64,000 nt of DNA, taken from the NCBI GenBank assembly GCA_045657465.1, contig JAZOTD010000014.1, positions 62,001 through 126,000 of the forward strand. The letters are read 5' to 3'. Position numbers and translations under genes: made by a program. The notes under the pieces were generated by a model. It was not told where the DNA came from. It did no database searches and saw nothing but the letters and a program-made list of their open reading frames with translations. This DNA is from RGIG1681 sp045657465 (GTDB lineage Bacteria; Bacillota; Clostridia; Christensenellales; UBA1242). Shown here one piece after another: positions 50,331 to 58,043 of the stretch (position 1 is the first letter of the stretch; each line of letters opens with the position of its first letter).

Positions 50331-50840
50331 TTAAACCAATTCAACAAGAGCCATTTGAGCGTTATCACCACGACGAACGTCAGTTTTGATAACTCTTGTG
50401 TAGCCACCTTTTTGTCCAAGTTCTTTTGCTCTTTCTGCATATTTTGGAGCAATGTCGTCAAAGATTTTTTCAATAAGTGGCATTTCAATACCTTGTGTTC
50501 TTGCTTCGAAATCAGCGAGTTTTTCGCCTTTCTTTCTTTGTTCTTGTCTGTCTTCTAAAAGAGCAATCATTTTTCTTCTAGCAGCAAGTTTTTTAACACC
50601 GTCTTTAGAAATTGAAACTTTCTTTTCTTTTCCATTAGCATCTAATGTAGTTTTTTCAGTAGTTACAACATCTTCATAAGTGTTTACAGCAAGAGTAATA
50701 ACTTTTTCAACAATTCTTGCAGCAGCCTTAGCTCTGTCAAAAGTTGTTTCAATATGGCCATACCACAAAATATCAGTTGCAAGGTTAGATAACATTGCAA
50801 GTCTTTGGTCAGTTGGTTTTCCTAATTTTCTTGTGTCCAT
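50331..50840 (-). CDS. rplQ: 50S ribosomal protein L17 (bL17) with internal insertions
   Basis: The 169-residue protein has the bL17 core: TDQRLAMLSNLATDILWYGH at the start and GGYTRVIKTDVRRGDNAQMA at the end. It is about 50 residues longer than most bL17. The extra parts are a segment VVTTEKTTLDANGKEKKVSI near 60-80 and a RQEQRKKGEKLADFEARTQG insertion near 100-120. It is the last gene of the alpha operon and ends in a terminator. Confidence 0.93.
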   Translation of the reverse strand: MDTRKLGKPTDQRLAMLSNLATDILWYGHIETTFDRAKAAARIVEKVITLAVNTYEDVVTTEKTTLDANGKEKKVSISKDGVKKLAARRKMIALLEDRQEQRKKGEKLADFEARTQGIEMPLIEKIFDDIAPKYAERAKELGQKGGYTRVIKTDVRRGDNAQMALVELV

Positions 50841-50851
50841 ATTTTTTCTCC

Positions 50852-51805
50852 TTAATCTTCATTAGTCTTAAGACCGAGTCCAAGACTTTCAAGTTTGTGA
50901 ATAACTTCGTCGAGAGATTTTCTACCAAGATTTTTAACCTTAAGCATATCTTCTTCAGATTTCTTGATCAAATCTTCAACGGTATTGATACCTGCACGTT
51001 TTAAGCAGTTGTATGAACGAACAGACAAATCCATGTCTTCAACGCTCATAACCAAGAGCTTGTGCACTTTATCTTCTTCACGGCTAACCAAGATTGATGA
51101 ATTAGCCATATTTTCAACAAGTTCAATAAACAAGTCATTATATTCTGTCATAAGTTTAGCAGATAAACTTACAACTTCTTTAGCTGAAACAGTTCCATTT
51201 GTTGTAACTTCAAGTGTAAGTTTGTCAAAGTCTGTATTTTGACCAACACGAGTGTTTTCAACAACATAGCTTGCACGCTTAACAGGAGTATAAATGCTAT
51301 CAATTGCAATGTAACCAATTGGAAGACTCATATCCTTGTTTTTGTCAGCAGGAACATATCCTCTGCCTTGACCAACCATGATATCCATATCAAGCACGCC
51401 ATCTTCTTCAAGAGTGCAGATATATAAATTTTTGTTCATAATATCAACTTCGTCATCGTCTGCAATGTTAGCAGCGGTAACAACGCATGGTCCTTGAGCT
51501 TTAAGTTTTAAGGTCTTTTTAAAGTTTTTGTCATCAGAATCAATTTTTACTGCAAGTCCTTTCATATTCAAAACAACTTCAGTAACATCTTCTTTTGCAC
51601 CTTTAAGTGCCATAAATTCATGATCAACACCAGCTATTCTAATATTAGTAACAGCTGAACCAGGAAGGCTTGAAAGTAGAATTCTACGGAGTGAGTTGCC
51701 AATTGTGACACCAAATCCTTTTTCTAATGGTTCAACAACAAATCTTGCATAAGAACCACCTTTTTCTTCAATACATTCAATTCTTGGTTTTTCGATTTCT
51801 AACAT
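50852..51805 (-). CDS. rpoA: RNA polymerase alpha subunit
   Basis: The 317-residue subunit has the assembly domain (1-230, GFGVTIGNSLRRILLSSLPG) and a C-terminal DNA- and activator-binding domain (about 250-315, VRSYNCLKRAGINTVEDLI, KNLGRKSLDEVIHKLESLGL). Both are complete. Between rpsD and rplQ it is in its normal place, and its level follows the ribosomal proteins. Confidence 0.98.
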   Translation of the reverse strand: MLEIEKPRIECIEEKGGSYARFVVEPLEKGFGVTIGNSLRRILLSSLPGSAVTNIRIAGVDHEFMALKGAKEDVTEVVLNMKGLAVKIDSDDKNFKKTLKLKAQGPCVVTAANIADDDEVDIMNKNLYICTLEEDGVLDMDIMVGQGRGYVPADKNKDMSLPIGYIAIDSIYTPVKRASYVVENTRVGQNTDFDKLTLEVTTNGTVSAKEVVSLSAKLMTEYNDLFIELVENMANSSILVSREEDKVHKLLVMSVEDMDLSVRSYNCLKRAGINTVEDLIKKSEEDMLKVKNLGRKSLDEVIHKLESLGLGLKTNED

Positions 51806-51825
51806 AAGATTCCTCCAATTAATTA

Positions 51826-52446
51826 TTATTTAGAGTAGAATTCGATGATAAGGTTTTCAGCAATTGTCAAATCAATATCATCTCTAGCTGGAAGTGCAAC
51901 AACTTTTCCTGTAAGTTTAGCTGCGTCGAATTCAAGCCATTTTGGAACAATAACTCTAGATTCTTTAATTGCAGCAAACAATTCACTTTTTGCACTCTTT
52001 TCTTTAACAGCGATAACATCACCAACTTTAACTTGGTATGATGGAATGTTAACTTTTTTGCCGTTTACAGTGATATGTGTGTGGTTAACAATTTGTCTAG
52101 CTTGAGCTCTGCTTGCACCAAGACCAAGTCTGTAGCAAACATTGTCAAGTCTTCTTTCAAGCAAGCTAAGCATAACTTCACCAGTTTTGCCTTTTTGTCT
52201 AGCTGCTTCTTCGTAGTAACCTCTAAATTGCTTTTCAAGCAAACCATAAGCTCTTTTAACTTTTTGTTTTTCACGAAGCTGAATCAAATATTCACTTGGC
52301 TTCTTTCTTGTTGTTGGGTGAACACCAGGAGCCCCAACTCTTTTTTCCATTGCACACTTTTTAGAAGTGCATCTTTCACCTTTAAGGAAAAGCTTTGTGC
52401 CTTCTCTTCTGCAAAGTCTGCAGTCTGCATTAATATATTTTGCCAT
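51826..52446 (-). CDS. rpsD: 30S ribosomal protein S4 (uS4), zinc form
   Basis: The 206-residue uS4 begins assembly of the 30S body. C9, C12, C26 and C31 in DCRLCRREG and CTSKKC form the zinc site of the C+ type. The S4 RNA-binding domain is RRLDNVCYRLGLGASRAQAR. AAGGAG lies six bases before the ATG at 52446; an in-frame ATG at 52518 lies in the rpsK coding end and is not used. Confidence 0.97.
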   Translation of the reverse strand: MAKYINADCRLCRREGTKLFLKGERCTSKKCAMEKRVGAPGVHPTTRKKPSEYLIQLREKQKVKRAYGLLEKQFRGYYEEAARQKGKTGEVMLSLLERRLDNVCYRLGLGASRAQARQIVNHTHITVNGKKVNIPSYQVKVGDVIAVKEKSAKSELFAAIKESRVIVPKWLEFDAAKLTGKVVALPARDDIDLTIAENLIIEFYSK

Positions 52447-52462
52447 TGTATTCTCCTTGGGA

Positions 52463-52864
52463 TTATATTCTTCTTGGTTTTGGTGGACGGCAACCATTGT
52501 GTGGGATTGGTGAAACATCTCTGATCATTGTAACTTCAAGATCAGCAGCTGCAAGGCTTCTTACAGCAGATTCTCTACCATTGCCAGGTCCTTTAACATA
52601 TACTTCGACTGATTTAAGTCCATATTCTTTAGCAAGTTTAGCAGCTTTTTCAGCAGCTTGACCAGCTGCGAATGGAGTGCTTTTTTTGCTTCCTTTATAG
52701 CCAAGTGCACCAGCTGAACATGCAGCAAGCGCATTTCCTGCAGCATCAGTAACAGTTACAATAGTGTTGTTGAAAGAAGATTGAATATAAACTCTACCCT
52801 TGTCAACTTGAGTTGTAATCTTACGTTTTCTTGTTGCAGTTTTCTTTACTTTCTTTTCTGCCAT
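52463..52864 (-). CDS. rpsK: 30S ribosomal protein S11 (uS11)
   Basis: The 133-residue uS11 of the 30S platform shows IQSSFNNTIVTVTDAAGNAL, GYKGSKKSTPFAAGQAAEKA and the ending DVSPIPHNGCRPPKPRRI. Length and position between rpsM and rpsD are normal. Confidence 0.98.
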   Translation of the reverse strand: MAEKKVKKTATRKRKITTQVDKGRVYIQSSFNNTIVTVTDAAGNALAACSAGALGYKGSKKSTPFAAGQAAEKAAKLAKEYGLKSVEVYVKGPGNGRESAVRSLAAADLEVTMIRDVSPIPHNGCRPPKPRRI

Positions 52865-52886
52865 CTTTCTCTATCCTTCCTTATAA

Positions 52887-53276
52887 CTATTTCTTCTTGC
52901 CAGGCATTTGCTTTTTAGCCTTAGTAGCAATTTTCTTAGGTCCTTTTCTAGTTCTTGCGTTAGACTTAGTGTTTTGACCACGAACTGGAAGACCAGCTTT
53001 GTGTCTAAGTCCACGATAGCTCTTAATTTCTTGAAGAGCCTTGATATTCATATTAACAACTCTTCTAAGTTCACCTTCAGTTGTTAAATTTTTATCCATG
53101 TATTCACGGATTTTTCCGATTTGTTCTTCTGTTAAGTCTTTAACTCTTGTGTCTGGGTTGATTCCAGTAGCTTCCAAGACTTTGTTTGAAGTTACTTTGC
53201 CAATACCATAAATGTATGTAAGGCCAATTTCAACTCTTTTTTCATTTGGTAAATCTACACCACCAATACGTGCCAT
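52887..53276 (-). CDS. rpsM: 30S ribosomal protein S13 (uS13)
   Basis: The 129-residue uS13 contacts P-site tRNA. MARIGGVDLPNEKRVEIGL, ALQEIKSYRGLRHKAGLPVR and the basic tail GQNTKSNARTRKGPKK are typical. The ATG at 53276 is four bases after GGAGG; a GTG 12 bases upstream overlaps that site. Unusually, 188 bp separate it from rpmJ. Confidence 0.97.
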   Translation of the reverse strand: MARIGGVDLPNEKRVEIGLTYIYGIGKVTSNKVLEATGINPDTRVKDLTEEQIGKIREYMDKNLTTEGELRRVVNMNIKALQEIKSYRGLRHKAGLPVRGQNTKSNARTRKGPKKIATKAKKQMPGKKK

Positions 53277-53326
53277 TTTATCCTCCACAGATATTAAAAT
53301 TATTTATTTTTTATTTATTATTGTTA

Positions 53327-53363
53327 CGTTTGAAAAAGATTAAATCTTGCCGCCTTTCAAACG
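53327..53363 (-). promoter_or_regulatory. hairpin in the rpmJ-rpsM gap
   Basis: CGTTTGAAA and TTTCAAACG are perfect 9-bp arms; inside, AAGATT and AATCTT can pair too. There is no T run after the stem, so it is not a terminator. It may be an RNA-processing or S4/S13 translational-control element, or part of a promoter region. The 188-bp gap holds no convincing gene. Confidence 0.45.
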
Positions 53364-53464
53364 ATTATTTGAATAGTTTTGTATATGAAAGATGATATTT
53401 AGCAAGCTGGAATGTACTTGGTTTACCCAAATACCATCTTCCATAAACAAAACCAAAGAGAAAA

Positions 53465-53581
53465 CTAACCCTGAACTTGTTTATGTTTAGGATTTTTACT
53501 ACATATGACTCTAACTTTACCGTTTCTCTTAATAACTTTCCAACCATCACACATAGGTTTTACGCTTGGTCTAACTTTCAT
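53465..53581 (-). CDS. rpmJ: 50S ribosomal protein L36 (bL36), one zinc ligand lost
   Basis: The 38-residue protein has the normal bL36 frame: MKVRPSVKPMC at the start, KVIKRNGKVRVIC in the middle and NPKHKQVQG at the end. The usual zinc set is C11-x2-C14-x12-C27-x5-H33; here residue 14 is Trp (C-D-G-W) while C11, C27 and H33 remain. That leaves three ligands. The ribosome site is GGAG nine bases upstream. It sits between infA and rpsM. Confidence 0.93.
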   Translation of the reverse strand: MKVRPSVKPMCDGWKVIKRNGKVRVICSKNPKHKQVQG

Positions 53582-53601
53582 TATTGTTTTTCTCCTCGAA
53601 T

Positions 53602-53820
53602 TTATTTACTGCGCCAAATTATTCTGCCACGGGTTAAATCGTATGGGCTGATTTCAAGCTTAACGGTGTCACCTTCGTAAACACGAATAAAGTTCTTCCA
53701 AAGTTTACCTGAAAGGTATGCTGTGACAATATGTCCACCAGCAATTTGAACTTTGAATGTTGCGCCTGGCATTGCTTCAACAACAACGCCTTCTGTTTCA
53801 ATTACATCATCTTTACTCAA
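53602..53820 (-). CDS. infA: translation initiation factor IF-1
   Basis: The 72-residue OB-fold protein blocks the A site during initiation. DVIETEGVVVEAMPGATFKV, AYLSGKLWKNFIRVYEGDTV and LEISPYDLTRGRIIWR fit IF-1 throughout. GGAGG lies upstream of the ATG. It leads the downstream (alpha) part of the cluster from its own promoter at 54000-54027. Confidence 0.97.
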   Translation of the reverse strand: MSKDDVIETEGVVVEAMPGATFKVQIAGGHIVTAYLSGKLWKNFIRVYEGDTVKLEISPYDLTRGRIIWRSK

Positions 53821-53937
53821 GATTGTGTGCCTCCAAATTTGCAGATTTTTGAGCAGGTTCGCTCATTATTTAGCATTGACAAACATAATGCTTGTCTGTT
53901 TTTCAGCATTTGCAATTATATTTTATAATCACTAATT

Positions 53938-53981
53938 GAAAAAACCTCATTTCAAAATTGTTTATAACGCAAAAAAATGAG
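53938..53981 (-). terminator. attenuator-like hairpin in the infA leader
   Basis: On the minus strand CTCATTT and AAATGAG pair over seven bases around a 22-base A/T-rich loop and are followed by G-T6. It lies between the promoter and infA, so it would reduce read-through into the alpha operon. The stem is weak. Confidence 0.45.
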
Positions 53982-53999
53982 AGTTTTCCCCCTTTATCA

Positions 54000-54027
54000 A
54001 TTATAAACTTTTATGAAAAATTGTCAA
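54000..54027 (-). promoter_or_regulatory. promoter of the infA-rpmJ-rpsM operon part
   Basis: TTGACA (54022-54027) and TATAAT (54000-54005), 16-bp spacer, on the minus strand; the leader to infA is about 170 nt. Confidence 0.72.
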
Positions 54028-54072
54028 GTACAAGCCTAAATTTTGCTTGTATTTTTTATAAGAAATCCAACC

Positions 54073-54108
54073 GCTGAAACACTCGAGCGAAAGTTCAAGT
54101 GTTTCAGC
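54073..54108 (-). terminator. strong stem after adk
   Basis: GCTGAAACACTTGAA and CTCGAGTGTTTCAGC form about 13 pairs with one or two defects around a CTTTCG loop. There is no clean T run after it on the minus strand, so it could be an inefficient terminator or an RNA-protecting 3' end. Confidence 0.45.
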
Positions 54109-54137
54109 TATTTGCGATTTCAAAATTTATTGTTTAA

Positions 54138-54803
54138 TTACTCATTTATAAACTCTTTGAGCCCGAGCAAATCACTCTTTTCAAAGGCTTTGAGCATTTG
54201 TTCATAGCTTTGTTCTGGTTCTTCTTGACCATAAACAGTGATTACTTTTCCTTCTTTTTTGAAGTAGTCTAAAATTGGAAGTGTTTCGTTTTGATAAACT
54301 TCATAACGAGTTTTATAAGTTTCTTCGTTATCATCACTTCTAATTCCCCATTCACCACCACATTTTGGGCATTTTTCATAACCTAATCCCCAGCTTGTGT
54401 TGTAAATGTAACCGCAATCTTTGCAAGTTCTTCTTCCTACTACACGAGCAAGAAGTGCTTCATAAGGAACTTCGAGATTTACAACCACGTCGATGTCTGT
54501 GATTTTTTCATTAACAAACACTTCAAGTTGTTCTGGAGTTCTTGGGAATCCATCAAGGATGAATCCATCTTTTGCATCATCCATTGCAAGTCTGTTTTTA
54601 ATCATTGCGCAAACAACTTCGTTTGGAACCATTTTTCCTTGGTCCATATAGCTCTTTGCCAAAACGCCTTCAGCATCACCTCTAGCGATACTTCCACGCA
54701 AAATGTCACCCATAGAAATGGTTGGAAGACCATAATCTTCAGCAAGCATATTTGCAAGAGTACCTTTACCTGCCATAGGTGCACCAAACATTAAAAATTT
54801 CAT
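54138..54803 (-). CDS. adk: adenylate kinase, zinc-lid form
   Basis: The 221-residue kinase interconverts AMP, ADP and ATP. The P-loop is GAPMAGKGT at 7-15 (Met where Gly is common), and GFPRTPEQLE and the LID with CKDC...CPKC zinc cysteines (near 130-150) follow. Gram-positive adenylate kinases commonly carry this zinc site. It lies after secY, as usual; map is missing after it. AAGGAG precedes the ATG. Confidence 0.97.
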   Translation of the reverse strand: MKFLMFGAPMAGKGTLANMLAEDYGLPTISMGDILRGSIARGDAEGVLAKSYMDQGKMVPNEVVCAMIKNRLAMDDAKDGFILDGFPRTPEQLEVFVNEKITDIDVVVNLEVPYEALLARVVGRRTCKDCGYIYNTSWGLGYEKCPKCGGEWGIRSDDNEETYKTRYEVYQNETLPILDYFKKEGKVITVYGQEEPEQSYEQMLKAFEKSDLLGLKEFINE

Positions 54804-54854
54804 ATATTTCTCCTTAAAGTTTATTTTTCAAAATATTAAATTTTTAGTGATTAG

Positions 54855-56159
54855 CTATAGAATGTTTTTATGTCTCTTCATCATAAGCTGAGCTTCAAGT
54901 TGATCTCTAAATTCAATTGCTACTGAAACAACGATAAGCATACCGGTTGCAGTGAATGAGTTTAAGAGTCCTTGGTTGCCGACAGCTACTGCAGAAAACG
55001 CTACAGATGGAACCAAAGCTAAGAATGCTAAGAAAATTGCACCAAATAGTGTTATTCTGTTTGACACCTTTTTAAGATAGTCAGTTGTTGGTTTTCCTGG
55101 ACGAATACCTGGGATAAATCCGCCATGTTGTTGAATATTCAAGCTTACATCAGCAGGATTAAATTGAATTTGTGCATAGAAATATGCGAAGAACAAAATC
55201 ATAATAGCTGTCAAAATGCTATAAAGCACTGTGCCTGTTCCCAAATAATTGAACCAGAAACCAGCAAATCCGCCACTGTTAGCATCTTTGCCAAAAAGTG
55301 ACATGAGAAGTGTTGGGAATGTCATGATTGCAGACGCAAAGATAATTGGCATAACACCACTTGCGTTTACTTTCATAGGAATGTGTGAAGCTTGACCTCC
55401 ATACATTTTTCTTCCCTTAATTTGTTTAGCATATTGCACAGTAATTTTTCTTTCTGCCATATCTACAAAAACGATAAGGAAGAATAAAACCAATACTAAA
55501 GCAAGGAAACCTAAAAGTTCCCAAAGATATGCTAAATCATATTGAATGTTTTTGATTGCAAAAACAATTGATTGAGCGGCTGTTGCAATAATACCTACAA
55601 AGATGATTAATGACAAACCATTACCAACACCTTGTTCAGTAATTTTGTCACCAAGCCACATTGTAAAGCATGTTCCAGCCATCATAACTAAGATAATAAT
55701 TGAGCTTGTAAGCCACTTTAACTTTTCACCGAATATTGGTTGAACATAATCGCCACCAAGACCAAGAACAATTCCAAGACCTTGAGCAAGAGCTAAAACA
55801 AGAGCAACAATTTTTGTTATTATGTTGAGTTTGTTTCTACCCTCATCACCCTCTTTTGAGAGTCTTTCAAGTGGTGGAATTGCAACTGCTAAAAGTTGCA
55901 CGATGATTGATGCGTTGATATATGGAGTAACACCCAACGCAAGCACTGAAGCGTTCGCAAGAGCGCTTCCAGTGATTGAGTTAAGGAGTGTCAAAATACC
56001 AGATGCATCTTCAGCAACGGCACTTTCAAACAAACTTGCATCAAGACCTGGGGTTGGCAAAAAGCAACCTAAACGATAAACGAGTAGCAACAAAAGTGTT
56101 ATTATCATACTCTTTCGTAATTCGCGATTCTTAAATGCGCTTCCAAGGGTTTTGAACAT
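54855..56159 (-). CDS. secY: protein translocase subunit SecY
   Basis: The 434-residue channel subunit has ten predicted membrane helices and exports signal-peptide proteins. LGVTPYINASIIVQLLAVAI, YIPGIRPGK-like FIPGIRPGKPTTDYL and the ending AQLMMKRHKNIL are diagnostic. Its ATG overlaps the rplO stop (TAATG), which couples translation. Confidence 0.97.
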   Translation of the reverse strand: MFKTLGSAFKNRELRKSMIITLLLLLVYRLGCFLPTPGLDASLFESAVAEDASGILTLLNSITGSALANASVLALGVTPYINASIIVQLLAVAIPPLERLSKEGDEGRNKLNIITKIVALVLALAQGLGIVLGLGGDYVQPIFGEKLKWLTSSIIILVMMAGTCFTMWLGDKITEQGVGNGLSLIIFVGIIATAAQSIVFAIKNIQYDLAYLWELLGFLALVLVLFFLIVFVDMAERKITVQYAKQIKGRKMYGGQASHIPMKVNASGVMPIIFASAIMTFPTLLMSLFGKDANSGGFAGFWFNYLGTGTVLYSILTAIMILFFAYFYAQIQFNPADVSLNIQQHGGFIPGIRPGKPTTDYLKKVSNRITLFGAIFLAFLALVPSVAFSAVAVGNQGLLNSFTATGMLIVVSVAIEFRDQLEAQLMMKRHKNIL

Positions 56160-56602
56160 TATTTTACCTCAATAGTTCCGCCAACTGCGGTAATTTTCTT
56201 AGCTGCACCGTCAGTAAATTTAGCAGCTTGAACATTTAAAGCTTTTGTAAGTGTGCCATTTCCAAGAACTTTCAAACCATATGGTTCAATTTTAGAAATA
56301 ATATTTTTAGATTTCAAAAGTTCAGCTGTAACAGTTGTTCCTGCATCTAAAACTTCAAGCTCACCAACATTAATTGTAGTATAAACCTTTCTGAAGTTGT
56401 TTGTAAAGCCAATTTTTGGAAGTTGTCTGATAAGAGGCATTTGACCGCCTTCAAATCCAGGTCTTACACCGCCACCACTTCTAGCGTTTTGACCTTTGTG
56501 GCCTTTACCAGAAGTTTTGCCAAGTCCAGAACCGATACCACGACCAAGTCTTTTGGTTGTAGAAACTGCGCCTTCAGCTGGTTTCAATTCATGAATTTTC
56601 AT
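56159..56602 (-). CDS. rplO: 50S ribosomal protein L15 (uL15)
   Basis: The 147-residue protein begins MKIHELKPAEGAVSTTKRLG and has RGIGSGLGKTSGKGHKGQNA with RSGGGVRPGFEGGQMPLIRQ, which thread into 23S rRNA. Length is normal; it ends in a stop codon that overlaps the secY start. Confidence 0.98.
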   Translation of the reverse strand: MKIHELKPAEGAVSTTKRLGRGIGSGLGKTSGKGHKGQNARSGGGVRPGFEGGQMPLIRQLPKIGFTNNFRKVYTTINVGELEVLDAGTTVTAELLKSKNIISKIEPYGLKVLGNGTLTKALNVQAAKFTDGAAKKITAVGGTIEVK

Positions 56603-56615
56603 GCTTGTTATCTCC

Positions 56616-57035
56616 TTATTTTACTTTTTCAACACTAACTAAGTGTTTAACAACAAAAATCATACCTCTAATTGCTGCATTGTCTGGAACAATATTAGAT
56701 GAATTTGTTTTTCTGAGTCCAAGAGCTTCAAGTGTTCTCTTTTGTTTTTCGAGTCTGCCTGAACCACTCTTTACAAGTGTAACTTTAAGCATTTCAGCAG
56801 CTGGTTTCTTTTCAGCTTTTTTAGCTACTGGAGCTTTTGTTTCTGCAGCAGGTTCAGCTTTAACTTCAGCAACTTTTGCAGGAGCTGCTTTTGGAGCAGC
56901 AGCCTTTGCAGCTGTTGTTGCAGCTGGTTTTTTTGCAGTTGTTGTCTTTTTAGCAGCTGTTGCTTTTGGAGCAGCAGCCTTTGTTTCAGAAGACTTAACT
57001 GTTTTTGTTTCTGTTGTTTTCTTTGTTTCTGCCAT
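56616..57035 (-). CDS. rpmD: 50S ribosomal protein L30 (uL30) with 80-residue Ala/Lys N-terminal extension
   Basis: The C-terminal 58 residues are a normal uL30: MLKVTLVKSGSGRLEKQKRT, LEALGLRKTNSSNIVPDN, RGMIFVVKHLVSVEKV. In front are about 80 residues of A, K, P, T and E in histone-H1-like repeats (for example AAKKTTTAKKPAATTAAKAA). The extension has the same frame and no internal ribosome site strong enough to start at the core, and a clear ribosome site (GGAGGAAGA) precedes the ATG at 57035. It is a lineage-specific addition whose role is unknown. Confidence 0.93.
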   Translation of the reverse strand: MAETKKTTETKTVKSSETKAAAPKATAAKKTTTAKKPAATTAAKAAAPKAAPAKVAEVKAEPAAETKAPVAKKAEKKPAAEMLKVTLVKSGSGRLEKQKRTLEALGLRKTNSSNIVPDNAAIRGMIFVVKHLVSVEKVK

Positions 57036-57048
57036 TTATGTCTTCCTC

Positions 57049-57654
57049 CTATCTAATTTCATCAACTGTTTTGCCACGAAGAGCTGCGATTTGTTCAGCA
57101 GTTCTAAGAGCTTTAAGACCTTCAAATGTAGCCTTTACACAGTTTACAGGGTTGTTTGAACCATAAAGTTTTGTTGTGATATCTTTGATACCAGCAAGTT
57201 CAACAACGTCACGAACAGCACCACCAGCGATGATACCTTTACCTTCTTTAGAAGGCATCATGATAACTTTGGTTGTACCAAATTTACCGATGATATCATG
57301 TGGGATTGTTGTGCCATCGATGCAAACACTAATCATGTTCTTTTTAGCAACAAGTGTTGCTTTTTCAATAGCTTGAGTTACGTCAAGAGCTTTAGCAAGG
57401 CCGATACCAACTTTGCCGTTCTTGTCACCAACAACCATCAATGCATCATAACGAAGAGTTTTTCCACCCTTAGTTACTTTAGAGATAGCGTTAAGGTTAA
57501 CCATTCTCTTTTCAAGTCCATCAGAAACTTTTTCTGGACGACGATTTTCTCTTCTTGGTCTACGAGCAGATTTGCCAGTAGATTCTTTTTTGTTTTCTGT
57601 TTCAGCAACAGCTTCTGTTGTTTCTTCAACTTTTACTTCGATTTCTTCTGCCAT
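57049..57654 (-). CDS. rpsE: 30S ribosomal protein S5 (uS5) with acidic N-terminal extension
   Basis: The 201-residue uS5 has the core VNLNAISKVTKGGKTLRYDA, VVGDKNGKVGIGLAKALDV and GGAVRDVVELAGIKD. The first 35 residues (MAEEIEVKVEETTEAVAETE and on) are acidic, unlike the usual basic start, and then become R-rich. It works in decoding fidelity. Order between rplR and rpmD is standard. Confidence 0.97.
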   Translation of the reverse strand: MAEEIEVKVEETTEAVAETENKKESTGKSARRPRRENRRPEKVSDGLEKRMVNLNAISKVTKGGKTLRYDALMVVGDKNGKVGIGLAKALDVTQAIEKATLVAKKNMISVCIDGTTIPHDIIGKFGTTKVIMMPSKEGKGIIAGGAVRDVVELAGIKDITTKLYGSNNPVNCVKATFEGLKALRTAEQIAALRGKTVDEIR

Positions 57655-57663
57655 AATCTCCTC

Positions 57664-58032
57664 CTAGAATTCAAGACCAGCGCTTCTAGCACCGTCTGCT
57701 AATTTTTGAACACGACCTGTGTAGATGTAACCACTACGATCGAATACGACTTTTTTAATTCCAAGCTTCATTGCTTTAGCACCAATAGCTGCGCCAACTT
57801 CATAAGCAGCATCAACTTTTGTTTTGCCAGCAAGAGCTTTTTCTAAAGCTTTATCTTTGCTAGATGCACTGCAAAGAGTTTTGCCTGCGATATCGTCAAT
57901 AATTTGAGCATAAATCTCATTTGTTGAACGATAAACATTAAGTCTAGGCATTTCAGAAGTACCCTTCAAAGTATGTCTGATACGAGAATGCTTAGCTTTT
58001 CTGATTTCATTTTTATTTACTTTCTTAAACAT
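57664..58032 (-). CDS. rplR: 50S ribosomal protein L18 (uL18)
   Basis: The 122-residue 5S-rRNA-binding protein shows RIRHTLKGTSEMPRLNVYRS, IYAQIIDDIAGKTLCSASSK and the end FDRSGYIYTGRVQKLADGAR. Length is normal, and it lies 11 bases after rplF with AAGGAG before the ATG. Confidence 0.98.
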   Translation of the reverse strand: MFKKVNKNEIRKAKHSRIRHTLKGTSEMPRLNVYRSTNEIYAQIIDDIAGKTLCSASSKDKALEKALAGKTKVDAAYEVGAAIGAKAMKLGIKKVVFDRSGYIYTGRVQKLADGARSAGLEF

Positions 58033-58043
58033 ATCTTATCTCC

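Larger units (their letters stand above)
53821..54137. other. 317-bp gap between adk and infA (no map gene)
   Basis: This stretch has no supported gene; in many Bacillota the map (methionine aminopeptidase) gene would be here. Going in the direction of transcription (right to left) it has a stem at 54073-54108, a TTGACA/TATAAT promoter at 54000-54027, a hairpin with T6 at 53938-53981, and an inverted repeat (GACAA/TTGTC) at about 53879-53897 before the infA ribosome site. Confidence 0.6.

Noticed and set aside
53365..53550. Small minus-strand ORF spanning rpmJ and the gap before rpsM
   Set aside because: It overlaps rpmJ in another frame and has no ribosome site or known family.
56605..57159. 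Ala/Phe/Val-rich 184-residue plus-strand ORF
   Set aside because: It is a mirror of the Lys/Ala codons of rpmD and the end of rpsE; no ribosome site or homology.
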